The notes under the pieces: model-generated
What the model was told of the DNA's origin: nothing
Databases searched by the model: none
The model's input: only the letters and a program-made list of their open reading frames with translations
Source: Thermoplasmata archaeon
GTDB lineage: Archaea > Thermoplasmatota > Thermoplasmata > Methanomassiliicoccales > Methanomethylophilaceae
Assembly (NCBI GenBank): GCA_015063225.1
Contig: SUSU01000001.1
Coordinates: 152,446-216,445 of the forward strand
DNA: 64,000 nt
Direction of reading: 5' to 3'
Program-made: the position numbers and the translations under genes
Shown: positions 56,935 to 64,000 of the stretch, one piece after another
Layout: every line of letters starts with the position of its first letter
Position numbering within the stretch: the stretch's first letter is position 1

Positions 56935-57326
56935 CAGATCACACCCCCGTCCGCTACAGCCCTCGCGACAATCATGCAGACGTACCCGATGAGGTCGAAA
57001 TGGATCAGCGACTCGAACATCCAGTACTCGGAGATAATGATGGAGCCGATGGGGTCGGCCTCGAGTTCCTCCGCACGTTGCGACATGACATGACGGATGT
57101 ACGACTCGCCCTCCTCGGGATAATAGAACAAGCTGGGGTTGTCCATTGCCATAGGGACGAAAACCTCGAGGGCGTGATAGGTGGTGACCGTGTAGTCCCC
57201 GCCGACATAGTCTTGGATGAACCCATCCGCTACATCGACGATCTTGGGGACATTTGCCCTCCCTCTTATGGCCAGACTTGTAATCCTCTTCTCGAGATTG
57301 GCGAAATCTGCTTTCTTCTTAGGCAC
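56934..57326 (-). CDS. hypothetical helical protein
   Basis: A 130-residue protein, basic N terminus (KKKADFANLEKRITSLAIRG), then helices (YHALEVFVPMAMDN, ESYIRHVMSQRAEELEADPIGSIIIS) and a hydrophobic C terminus (LIHFDLIGYVCMIVARAVADGG). Start GTG 57326 has AGGAGG at the right distance; the longer frame overlaps the previous gene. No domain recognised. Confidence 0.55.
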   Translation of the reverse strand: MPKKKADFANLEKRITSLAIRGRANVPKIVDVADGFIQDYVGGDYTVTTYHALEVFVPMAMDNPSLFYYPEEGESYIRHVMSQRAEELEADPIGSIIISEYWMFESLIHFDLIGYVCMIVARAVADGGVI

Positions 57327-57885
57327 GTCTTGTCCTCCTTTCCTTGGATTTGGAAGTGGTTTTGTCGATGGAGCGGAGGTACTGCATAGCACCTTGGGCC
57401 ACAATAGCGAGGCGACGGGAGAGCCAGTCTATGTCCAGCTCAGACTCGACCGTGTCGAAAAGGAACCTGCCATTGATGAGGTCCGTCCCCGCCCCTATCA
57501 TCGCATTACGGAGGATTTCGAGGTCCCCCAGTATGCGATTCTTGTTGTTCTCGGCGTCCGTCCATCCGCTGGGGTCCGTGAAGAGTTCGGAAACGGCATC
57601 TTGACCAATCGTGAACGTCGCACCATCCGGGCAACCCGTGAGGACGGAGTCTATGAGCGCGTCATCGAAGAATCTCTGGCCGTGGACCTCCTCCATGATT
57701 TCGAGTCCGGCAAAGAAATAATCGGATCCTTTAAGGGGCCCGTTGTCGACTTCGACGTCATAGTAATTCTCATCGCAATTCGGACACACCCAGGGGTATT
57801 CCTTTCTGAGATTGCGGTCGGTTTCCCGCGCGAGTCTTCCCCCGCACTTCGGACAGAGCGGGGTATCTTTGGGTCTGTGGATCAT
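57319..57885 (-). CDS. zinc-ribbon protein with basic tail
   Basis: A 188-residue protein: an N-terminal ribbon (LCPKCGGRL...VCPNCDENYYDVEV), then a mostly helical domain (DDALIDSVLTGCPDG, LGDLEILRNAMIGAGTDLI, WLSRRLAIVAQGAMQYL) and the tail SKSKERRTRRA. The helical part may be a conserved domain in this element but I cannot name it. Overlaps neighbours by four to eight bases. Confidence 0.6.
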   Translation of the reverse strand: MIHRPKDTPLCPKCGGRLARETDRNLRKEYPWVCPNCDENYYDVEVDNGPLKGSDYFFAGLEIMEEVHGQRFFDDALIDSVLTGCPDGATFTIGQDAVSELFTDPSGWTDAENNKNRILGDLEILRNAMIGAGTDLINGRFLFDTVESELDIDWLSRRLAIVAQGAMQYLRSIDKTTSKSKERRTRRA

Positions 57886-58388
57886 CTCCTCATCCCCCTC
57901 GTTTTCCTTTTCTTGGACGGAGACTCTATCGAGCCCTCATCATACCACCACTCGGACGCGCCAGTAAATGTCACGGAGAAACGGGATCCGCAGCTCGGGC
58001 ACTTGTATACCTCGTAGAGGTTGCGGTCCCCGTCGTAGCCGTTGGTCTTCATGTCCGCGACAGAAGTACGGGAGCCGCAGACGGGACAGTCGGGCGTCTG
58101 AGGTCTGACGGATCTGGATTTGATGCTCCTGCTTGCACGGGGGTCATCACGAAGTGCGCCGATGTGTATCCCTGGACCGATGGCAGACCCGGATTCAGTG
58201 ATGACGCGGTGGAGTTCGAGGCCATCCTCGATGTTGTGGTAGCGCGATCCGAGAATCTTTTCGACCGCATCAGTGATGGAGAACAAGATGTTCTGCACAT
58301 CGTATCTCTCATCGAGGTCGTCCACGTTGATGATGATGCGGGGGCGGTACTCGATTTCGCTGATTTTGTGGTCCCCATAGTAGACCAT
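57882..58388 (-). CDS. zinc-ribbon protein with basic tail
   Basis: A 168-residue protein. An N-terminal domain (EIEYRPRIIINVDDLDERY, NILFSITDAVEKILG) is followed by a ribbon (DCPVCGSRTSV...KCPSCGSRFSVTF) and the tail SKKRKTRGMRR. ATG 58388 overlaps the previous stop by one base, and its own stop overlaps the next ATG (ATGA). Function unknown. Confidence 0.6.
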   Translation of the reverse strand: MVYYGDHKISEIEYRPRIIINVDDLDERYDVQNILFSITDAVEKILGSRYHNIEDGLELHRVITESGSAIGPGIHIGALRDDPRASRSIKSRSVRPQTPDCPVCGSRTSVADMKTNGYDGDRNLYEVYKCPSCGSRFSVTFTGASEWWYDEGSIESPSKKRKTRGMRR

Positions 58389-59248
58389 CAGTACACCCCC
58401 CACGACTGTTTCTGCTGGAGATACTCCCCGAGTGCGCAGAGCGGGAACTCGTACCAAGGTTCGCGGTCGATTTGGTCGATGAATATCGAGGGTTTGCTGT
58501 ATCTGCCGTCCCAGAGGTTCTCGACCATGTGTTTCGACACGGGGGTGACCTTGATGTAGAGGTCAGAGTGGTAGGTGGCTATCTCGTCCTTCCCCATGTT
58601 GGCCATGGCCCAGTCGTGGACGTTGCCCGGTCTCACGGTCCCCTCCCCGGCCATGGGTTTCTCGGATTTCGAGAGGAGTTTCCTCTTGGGGGCCTTCTTG
58701 GCCTTGCGCCTGTTCTTGGATCCGATGGTTCTGCCCAGGAGGTTGACGTCCTCGGAGTAGGCAGATGAGTCGAACAGGGTCTCTACCAGTTCCCTACGGT
58801 CCATGCGGTCGGCGTTCTTCTCGCAGTACGCGAGTCCGCGCGGGGTCAGCATACGGACGTTCATCACCATGTGACCGTCGTGATGGTAGGTCGTGACGGT
58901 GAGGGCCCCGTTCTCGTCATCGACGCGGACATCGTACTGACCGCCGACGGCGAAACGCGAAAGGAAGTCCTCGGGGCTGGAGATGTCGGTGAACACGTTC
59001 CCGCCGGGACCGCTCCTGCCGGGGATTCCGTAGCGGTCGGAGCTGTAGCCACTGCACACGAAACCGGGTGCGTCACGGAAAACGTGGCCGTACTCGTGGC
59101 AGAAGGTCTCATACTCCCAGTCCAGGTCAAGGACGAGGTCGTCATCCGGATCCATGGACCTGCAGTCGGGGTCGACGTAGCACTCCCTCCTCGGGTCCCA
59201 TTCGTAGTTCTCGTAGTCCTCCGGATCGGAGGAGTAGACCATGGTCAT
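58388..59248 (-). CDS. putative metallopeptidase-like protein (HEYGH)
   Basis: A 286-residue protein with a perfect HExxH zinc site in YETFCHEYGHVFRD (about residues 48-60), close to the N terminus, then Cys/Gly-rich loops. A second, C-terminal domain (residues about 195-286) follows a basic linker KNRRKAKKAPKRKLLSK. It is one of few proteins here with the basic stretch inside instead of at the end. HExxH also occurs by chance, so activity is not proven. ATG 59248 or 59242 could be the start. Confidence 0.5.
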   Translation of the reverse strand: MTMVYSSDPEDYENYEWDPRRECYVDPDCRSMDPDDDLVLDLDWEYETFCHEYGHVFRDAPGFVCSGYSSDRYGIPGRSGPGGNVFTDISSPEDFLSRFAVGGQYDVRVDDENGALTVTTYHHDGHMVMNVRMLTPRGLAYCEKNADRMDRRELVETLFDSSAYSEDVNLLGRTIGSKNRRKAKKAPKRKLLSKSEKPMAGEGTVRPGNVHDWAMANMGKDEIATYHSDLYIKVTPVSKHMVENLWDGRYSKPSIFIDQIDREPWYEFPLCALGEYLQQKQSWGVY

Positions 59249-59880
59249 CTCCTCACCCCCTTCCCCTTAACTGTTTTCCCCACTGGTTTCGCTTTGGAAA
59301 CGTTCGTTCTTTTCGCGGTTCCTTGGTTCCTGACGGGTTTTTTCGATTTGGATGTGGCAGACTTCGTCTTGGGGACGGTTTTGGACTTGGAGGGGCCTTT
59401 CCCCGATTTTTTCGAGTTGACCCTCGTCGGCGATGTGTTCCTGGAGCGGTGTTTCACACCGTAGGACACCTCGACGTCCCAGAGCGCGAGGATTTCCGCG
59501 AGTTCCGGATCCACATCGATGTCCCCCTCGCAGACCATGTCGTAGAACGTGTACTGGTCCGTGGCGCACATCAACGCGAAATCATCTACATCGAGGGGTT
59601 CCAGATTGTCATAACCATCAAGGTGCCACGGCCCGTTGCCCGAGATGTCGGCGTTCCTACCGAAATCAAAGGCATCCATCTTGGACAGCCCCTCGATGTA
59701 GTCCTCGACCTCGTCCCAATTGTAGAAGATGCGCTCATTCTGGAACGTGGAGGTCTCCTCCGCGATTTTCCAAGCCTCGTCGAGATGCTCGGAGAGGTAC
59801 TCCTTGTAGGCATCGAACGGGGTGTAGGTGGGATCCGTCCTCCTGCAGAAGCGGTAGTAACTGATGTCAGCGGCCATCAT
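59245..59880 (-). CDS. protein with folded N-terminal domain and long basic tail
   Basis: A 211-residue protein. Residues 1-145 are acidic and probably helical (AYKEYLSEHLDEAWKIAEE, WDEVEDYIEGLSKMDAF, DPELAEILALWDVEV). Residues 146-211 are a Lys/Ser/Thr-rich disordered tail (SKKSGKGPSKSKTVPKTKSA ... KGKGVRR) like linker-histone tails. The tail should bind DNA or another polyanion; the domain is unrecognised. Confidence 0.6.
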   Translation of the reverse strand: MMAADISYYRFCRRTDPTYTPFDAYKEYLSEHLDEAWKIAEETSTFQNERIFYNWDEVEDYIEGLSKMDAFDFGRNADISGNGPWHLDGYDNLEPLDVDDFALMCATDQYTFYDMVCEGDIDVDPELAEILALWDVEVSYGVKHRSRNTSPTRVNSKKSGKGPSKSKTVPKTKSATSKSKKPVRNQGTAKRTNVSKAKPVGKTVKGKGVRR

Positions 59881-60641
59881 CTGCGCCCCCGCACCTTGGT
59901 GGTTTTGCTCACGGATTTCTTCTTGGGAACGGGGGTCGGTTTCTTCGCGGGGGCCTTCTTCGTCACCGTAGTCTTCTTCGTAGCGGTGGTTTTCTTGGCG
60001 GAGGTTGTTTTCCTCGAGGGAGAGGCCTTCCTACCCACGTTCTTGGAGTTCCTGCTCTGCTTGACCCTACCGAAGGGGCCCCATCCGTCCTCGAAGACGA
60101 CGATGTTCCTAGGTCCGCCGTAGTCGGGGTCGTAGTTGGGGTTTTCCTCGGTGTGTGCGACGGGTTCGCCCTCGTAGCTTATCTCACCCCAGACGACGTC
60201 GGGGCGCTTGAGCCAAGCGACCGCGACCTCGAGGTCATCCGTCTCATCATCGTCCTCGTAGTAGTCGGTCCAGCCGTCCTCGTTCGCGGTGTGGACCTGG
60301 TAGAACACGTCCTCGGAGGATTCCGAGTTGTCGCCCGATTTCTGGTTTTTGACCTTGTGGACAGTGGCCCTTTTGATGGCTGGACCGACAGATTTCCTCG
60401 AGGATGAGCGGATGCTCGTACCTTCGACGATGTACTCTCCGATCCAAGGAGTGTCATCCTCGTAATCGTCGGTTCCCCCATGGCTGAGTCTTCTAATGGC
60501 CTCAAGCTGCTCGTCGAACTCCTTCTGAATCTTCAACAGTGCCGATTCAGCAAGTTCACGTGTCGCATAGATGCCGTAAATCCACCCACCACGATCGAAC
60601 TCATCATCCGGGTTCGGGCCATGAATTACATAGACGCGCAT
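59877..60641 (-). CDS. protein with acidic body and long basic tail
   Basis: A 254-residue protein. An N-terminal alpha/beta domain (MRVYVIHGPNPDDEFDRGG, YATRELAESALLKIQKEFDEQ) is followed by an acidic middle (YYEDDDETDDLEVAVAWLKR) and a 45-residue tail of Lys/Thr/Pro repeats (KKTTATKKTTVTKKAPAKKP) ending TTKVRGRR. ATG 60641 has GGTGA five bases upstream and is preferred to ATG 60653. First gene of the operon 60641-56459, downstream of a motif copy. Confidence 0.6.
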   Translation of the reverse strand: MRVYVIHGPNPDDEFDRGGWIYGIYATRELAESALLKIQKEFDEQLEAIRRLSHGGTDDYEDDTPWIGEYIVEGTSIRSSSRKSVGPAIKRATVHKVKNQKSGDNSESSEDVFYQVHTANEDGWTDYYEDDDETDDLEVAVAWLKRPDVVWGEISYEGEPVAHTEENPNYDPDYGGPRNIVVFEDGWGPFGRVKQSRNSKNVGRKASPSRKTTSAKKTTATKKTTVTKKAPAKKPTPVPKKKSVSKTTKVRGRR

Positions 60642-60655
60642 TTTTCTCACCATTT

Positions 60656-60686
60656 GTTTCGATTCGGTTTTTCGAAAGTGTTTATC
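60656..60686 (-). promoter_or_regulatory. shared element motif upstream of the 60641-56459 operon
   Basis: Minus strand CACTTTCGAAAAACCGAATC followed by GAAAC, containing CGAAAAACCGAATCG at 60660-60674, with TATA-like GATAAACAC just upstream, inside the end of the preceding gene. Confidence 0.55.
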
Positions 60687-61248
60687 TGGAACGTTTGAGG
60701 AAACGTTTCCTGTTCTTCGAGGACGTGCAACTGGTTCCCGGGACATCGTAGCCGATGTCGAAGGCGACCATGATTGCGCTCACGTTGAGGTCGTCGAGGC
60801 CATGGTCATAACAGTAGTCGGCCACTGCGTCCGAGGCCTCCTCCACATCTCTGCTGGCGTAGTCCTCATAGTCCTCGAGCGAAATGTAGCCACGTTCGTA
60901 GTCGTATAGGCGATTGCGGTTCTTTGCATCCATCTGTTCACGGATGAGGTTGAAATGGTCGACGTCGGACTGGCTCAGGAGATAGGGACCTTCGAAGGTA
61001 TCGACCTTGATGTTGCGTTTGGATTTCTGATTACGCACGACAACCATGCTCCCATCCACATCCTCGACCTCGAGATGAGGGTTCTCGTAGACGAGCATGA
61101 GGGGGATTTCCATACCACAGGTCCTGCAATACTCCTTGAATTTGATAGTGGCCTTGTCGGCGTCATGGTCGTATTCCAAGGGATAATTCCCACGGAAAAT
61201 GTTATCCGCTTTGCAGTACGGGCAACTGTACCAAGTTTCGTAAATCAT
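60682..61248 (-). CDS. zinc-ribbon protein with basic tail
   Basis: A 188-residue protein. The N terminus holds a ribbon (SCPYCKADNIF...YCRTCGMEIPL), then a domain with DVDGSMVVVRNQKSKRNIKV, a helical part (RLYDYERGYISLEDYEDYASRDVEEASDAVADYCYDH type) and the tail SSKNRKRFLKRSR. ATG 61248 follows AAGGTGAG. Unknown function. Confidence 0.6.
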   Translation of the reverse strand: MIYETWYSCPYCKADNIFRGNYPLEYDHDADKATIKFKEYCRTCGMEIPLMLVYENPHLEVEDVDGSMVVVRNQKSKRNIKVDTFEGPYLLSQSDVDHFNLIREQMDAKNRNRLYDYERGYISLEDYEDYASRDVEEASDAVADYCYDHGLDDLNVSAIMVAFDIGYDVPGTSCTSSKNRKRFLKRSR

Positions 61249-61252
61249 CATC

Positions 61253-61621
61253 TCACCTTGTTCTGTATTTCCTGACGAGTTCCATGTACAGGTCCGACAA
61301 AGCATCATAGAACTCCTTGGCTGAGTCGAGGAGCATACATATGTCCTCGGGAGCGCCACGCTCGACACGTTCACGCTTACTCATCTCGATCCATGGTCTT
61401 TCGAACTCTTCCTCGTCGAAACCCTCGATGTACTGGCCGAGGTCGCGGATAAACTCCTGGGGGGTACCCCCCTCGATGGTCGCTATGCAGTCCTCGCCAC
61501 AACAATCCGTCCAGTATTCGAGTTCGGTGTACGAGCGACCGCTCTTATCTTGATAGAAATCAGCGCGGAAACCAGCCCCATCAAGGAAATCCAACAGTTT
61601 CTCCATCTTCGCTCTGCTCAA
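61253..61621 (-). CDS. hypothetical protein
   Basis: A 122-residue acidic protein: N-terminal helix (RAKMEKLLDFLDGAGFRADFY), a Cys pair region (DCCGEDC), then helices with a basic end (MELVRKYRTR). TTG start at 61621 has AGGTGAAGTGA upstream; ATG 61606 is an alternative. Unknown function. Confidence 0.5.
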   Translation of the reverse strand: MSRAKMEKLLDFLDGAGFRADFYQDKSGRSYTELEYWTDCCGEDCIATIEGGTPQEFIRDLGQYIEGFDEEEFERPWIEMSKRERVERGAPEDICMLLDSAKEFYDALSDLYMELVRKYRTR

Positions 61622-61626
61622 TCACT

Positions 61627-62454
61627 TCACCTAGCCTTTTGTCCGTTGCTCTGTTTCCTCGGTTTGACGGACCTTGACCCAACAGGCTTCGTGGAAGCCC
61701 TCTTCGTGGATTTCTTAGGGACCTTGTCCTTCCTCATCTTGACCACGCCGTCGTAGCGGTGGTTGGTCTTGGTCATCCTCGCACGCTTGCCGTTGGATGT
61801 CACCTTGGGTTTCTCCAAGCGTTTCCTGACCTCCTCCTCTGCGTCCTCGGCGGCCCACTGGAGATAATCATCCTCGTAGCACACGGTGAAATCCGTCCAT
61901 GAGCTCGGCATGACATCGAGTATCCTGTCGACCAGTCCGTCATATCCGAGGCAGTCGTAGGTCTCGGTGTCATCACCATCGCTGTCGATGAGGGTGACGA
62001 GGTAGGCATCACCGTTCATCCACTTGGAGAGCTCGTCAAGGAGGTCATCGGCGTATGCCCTGGCCTCATCCTCATTCTTGACGCAACCCTTGCGGAAGAC
62101 TATGAATCCCGCCAGTCCCGAGTCCCATTCCCCTAGAGCTGGATGTACCGACCCCACGTAGAACGTCGAGGTGCCGGGGCCGTGCTCGCCGTAGCCGAGG
62201 GGGAGGACATAGCCTCCGTCGGCCCTGATTCTGGCCACCGCTTGCTCCTCCGAGCCGTATTCCTCGAGAAGGTCGCTCATCGGCTCGATGTACTCGTTCA
62301 TAGCGGTGAAACGGGGTGAGTATGCATATAGCGTCACCTCGGTGAGGCCCTCGAGAACGTTCCAAGGGTCATCGTCGTGGGCGATGAGGATCTTGTTCCT
62401 CCCGTCCCCGTAGGTCGCGTAGGAGGGTAAGCGTCTTTTGAATTGCATTGCCAT
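61627..62454 (-). CDS. protein with folded body and basic tail
   Basis: A 275-residue protein. Body of mixed alpha/beta (KILIAHDDDPWNVLEGLTEVTLYAYS, ADGGYVLPLGYGEHGPGTSTFYVG, AYLVTLIDSDGDDTETYDCLG) followed by a tail of about 60 residues rich in Lys, Ser and Arg (KDKVPKKSTKRASTKPVGSR) ending NGQKAR. ATG 62454 has AGGAGA eight bases upstream. No family recognised. Confidence 0.6.
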   Translation of the reverse strand: MAMQFKRRLPSYATYGDGRNKILIAHDDDPWNVLEGLTEVTLYAYSPRFTAMNEYIEPMSDLLEEYGSEEQAVARIRADGGYVLPLGYGEHGPGTSTFYVGSVHPALGEWDSGLAGFIVFRKGCVKNEDEARAYADDLLDELSKWMNGDAYLVTLIDSDGDDTETYDCLGYDGLVDRILDVMPSSWTDFTVCYEDDYLQWAAEDAEEEVRKRLEKPKVTSNGKRARMTKTNHRYDGVVKMRKDKVPKKSTKRASTKPVGSRSVKPRKQSNGQKAR

Positions 62455-62876
62455 CGGTATCTTCTCCTGTTGTATGCGGTTTTGAATGATTTGCTGGGCA
62501 CCAGTCCATCCATCGGGTCGTCCGAGCTCTCGATGTCCCCGTCGACCTCGTAAAGATAATTCAACCATGCCGCGGCGATGTGGCCACCGAACTTCGCTCC
62601 GACATTGTAAGAGGCGTTCACCAGATCCAAGAAGTAGTCCTCGGCCTCGTGGACGTATTCCATACGGGAGGCATCCACCTCGGACGAGAAACCAATGACG
62701 AAGTACTCCTGGTTCATGTTGTAGTAGTCCGTCAGCCCCCCGCATCTGTGGATCACGGGGGCCCTCTCGAGAGCGTCGTACAGGGCATCGTACTCACGAG
62801 TACTGAGCTGTCTGGGGAATGCAAGATGGATGGTGACCTCCAACTTAGTGATTGGGTACAAGTCCTCCGAGATCAT
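62334..62876 (-). CDS. hypothetical protein with abnormal 3' end
   Basis: A 180-residue frame. The first 138 residues look coherent (KLEVTIHLAFPRQLSTREYD, EAEDYFLDLVNASYNVGAKF) up to SFKTAYNRRRYRW, which itself resembles the basic tails of this element. After that the frame overlaps the next gene by 121 bases in another phase and reads as low-complexity residues. A natural stop near 62455 was probably lost by a small indel, or the overlap is real. Confidence 0.5.
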   Translation of the reverse strand: MISEDLYPITKLEVTIHLAFPRQLSTREYDALYDALERAPVIHRCGGLTDYYNMNQEYFVIGFSSEVDASRMEYVHEAEDYFLDLVNASYNVGAKFGGHIAAAWLNYLYEVDGDIESSDDPMDGLVPSKSFKTAYNRRRYRWQCNSKDAYPPTRPTGTGGTRSSSPTTMTLGTFSRASPR

Positions 62877-63448
62877 CTTCTGCCCCTCTTGGTCTTGACC
62901 GACTTGGACCTCTTCTTCTTCCCGGTGTCGGGGTCGATTCCGAGGATTTCGAGTAGCTCGCGTCTCTCGACGGGGTCGGCCAGAGCCTTGTCCACGGCAT
63001 CCCAGTTGATGGCCTTCTGGAAACCCCACGGGTCGTCGTACTTGGATCTCCTCGCGTTGGATTTCACGGGCTCCTCGGCGGGAGGGTTCCAGCGGTCCCA
63101 TCTGGTGAAGACGTGTTCCTTGATGTTCTCGGATTTGACGGGGCGCTCGTCATCCCAAGTGGACCAGATGATCTCGCCCGGATCCTGGCCCGGGATGTAC
63201 CTGGAAATCAGACCGACCAGCCCCGTCTTCCTCAGGATGTCGCGGGCGGCCTCCTTGGCCTCCTCGAAGGTGCCGATGAAGACCGAGGCGCCGTCGCGGA
63301 AGTTCCCGACCCACCACTCCTCCTTGCCGAGGTAGTCCACCATGGCCTCGTGGTCCCCGCACTGAGGACAGATGAGGGTCTTGTTGTCCCTTCTCGACAG
63401 GGAGGGGTGCTCAGTGTAGGGGAAACCGCAACGCGGACAGACGGGCAT
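62873..63448 (-). CDS. zinc-ribbon protein with basic tail
   Basis: A 191-residue protein: N-terminal ribbon (VCPRCGFPYTEH...ICPQCGDHEAM), a domain with EEWWVGNFRDGASVFIGTFEEAKEAARDILR (a pattern like single-pass signal-processing or plasmid-borne zinc-ribbon proteins, but not named), then helices and the tail KKKRSKSVKTKRGRR. Overlaps both neighbours by one to four bases. Unknown function. Confidence 0.6.
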   Translation of the reverse strand: MPVCPRCGFPYTEHPSLSRRDNKTLICPQCGDHEAMVDYLGKEEWWVGNFRDGASVFIGTFEEAKEAARDILRKTGLVGLISRYIPGQDPGEIIWSTWDDERPVKSENIKEHVFTRWDRWNPPAEEPVKSNARRSKYDDPWGFQKAINWDAVDKALADPVERRELLEILGIDPDTGKKKRSKSVKTKRGRR

Positions 63449-64000
63449 CAGCGCGCCCCCTTCGTCTTGGCGGTCTTCGAAGGTGCGGATTTCGCCTTCT
63501 GAGACGTTTTCTTGGTCTTGGTCGGGGTGGACTTCGGCTTTGAGGAGGTTTTTGCCTTGGAGGGCGATTTGGTCGCATTAGCGGAGGTCTTCTTTGCCTT
63601 CATGGCCTTCGCTTTGCGGGCCTTCTCGAGGTTGCGGAGGCGTTCCTCCTTCACCTGAGCCTCGGTCTTGACACGGATATTCGCCCTAGTTCCGAGGGGA
63701 CAGTCGTACCCGACGCGGTCGTAGAGGGAGGGGTTCCTCTGGTTACGGCGGACGTACTCGTCGGCGATTTCGGGGGTGAGGCGGTTCTTGTAGACGTGTT
63801 TCGCGGAGGTCTTCCTGTCCTCCTCGAATCCGGGGGTACGGGATTTCTTGCGGTCCCAGTACTCATCGGAGACGTATCCCTTCGGGGTGAGACGGGTCCT
63901 GCAGTATCTCGCGGGGATGGATCCGTGGTCTACCACAGTCCTGGGTTTCGCACTGAAGGAGCGTTGCTGCCCGTCGGCCTCGTCGCCGTCGGGAAGACGG
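63448..64000 (-). CDS. protein with long basic tail (5' end outside window)
   Basis: Reading frame open to the right edge. A GTG at 63936 is possible, but upstream codons (LPDGDEADGQQRSFSAKPRT) look coding, so the protein probably begins outside. The visible body (VYKNRLTPEIADEYVRRNQRN, GYDCPLGTRANIRV) is followed by a coiled helix (KEERLRNLEKARKAKAMKAKK) and a 50-residue Lys/Ser/Thr/Pro tail ending KTKGAR. Tail DNA at 63511-63540 is nearly identical to DNA at 45982-46012 in the C5-methylase tail. Confidence 0.6.
   Translation of the reverse strand, partial: RLPDGDEADGQQRSFSAKPRTVVDHGSIPARYCRTRLTPKGYVSDEYWDRKKSRTPGFEEDRKTSAKHVYKNRLTPEIADEYVRRNQRNPSLYDRVGYDCPLGTRANIRVKTEAQVKEERLRNLEKARKAKAMKAKKTSANATKSPSKAKTSSKPKSTPTKTKKTSQKAKSAPSKTAKTKGAR

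Noticed and set aside
34937-64000. Conjugative plasmid or tailed provirus
   Set aside because: I see no VirB4/VirD4, relaxase, terminase, portal or major capsid signature inside the window, so the type of element is left open.

Overview
The window is chromosomal DNA of a methylotrophic methanogenic archaeon, most likely a member of the Methanomassiliicoccales (Thermoplasmata). The main evidence is a duplicated methanol:corrinoid methyltransferase locus (mtaC-mtaB, twice) next to a RamA-type corrinoid activator, with archaeal features throughout: TATA-like boxes, GGTGA or GGAGG ribosome sites, a SufBC-only iron-sulfur system and tRNA-Ala with the G3:U70 pair. Coding DNA is GC-rich. Every host gene listed ends in TGA or TAA, mostly TGA. 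Avoidance of TAG fits an organism in which TAG can mean pyrrolysine, as is known for this order.

Bases 1 to about 34700 are host genes. In order they are: the end of cobyric acid synthase plus a stand-alone N-terminal CobQ domain; a ThiS/MoaD-like protein; a DEDDh exonuclease; a P-type ATPase; a VTC-domain protein; sufBC; an AGCS symporter; an anion transporter and a BASS transporter; a ferredoxin-nitroreductase; tRNA-Ala; a deoxyribosyltransferase; an NfeD-stomatin pair; gpmA; mtaB1-mtaC1 and mtaB2-mtaC2; a CobW-like GTPase with a histidine-rich partner; ramA; a YdbS/YdbT-like PH-domain pair; an orphan YqaJ-type exonuclease; and a FecB-FecCD-FecE-type uptake operon. The binding protein of that operon carries a dockerin, and the operon is followed by a membrane-anchored cohesin protein. 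Together the mta, GTPase and ramA genes form a methanol-activation island: MtaB (zinc) moves the methyl group to MtaC (corrinoid), RamA re-reduces the cobalt, and the GTPase/His-rich pair probably handles metal.

From about 34788 to the right edge is an integrated virus- or plasmid-like element of at least 29 kb. It is bounded on the left by a tRNA 3'-end fragment and a tyrosine recombinase; the right end and the intact tRNA lie outside the window. Almost all its genes run on the minus strand in tightly overlapping operons, several preceded by a shared motif near CGAAAAACCGAATCG. The element carries a P-loop ATPase module (39.2-43.5 kb), an AT-rich DUF3990/DUF3791-like toxin-antitoxin-like cargo (43.9-44.6 kb), a DNA-methylation island (44.6-48.9 kb), an N6-adenine methylase at 54.4 kb and many small zinc-ribbon proteins.

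Four features of the element stand out. First, one cytosine methyltransferase is read through a single in-frame TAG. Second, two orphan target-recognition modules each carry a G9 tract that could make them phase-variable. Third, about twenty unrelated proteins end in a short lysine/arginine tail (RGRR, KGKRR and similar), with evidence that tail-coding DNA moves between genes. Fourth, a non-coding region at 38.87-39.18 kb holds several perfect inverted repeats. I recognised no capsid, polymerase or replication initiator inside the window.
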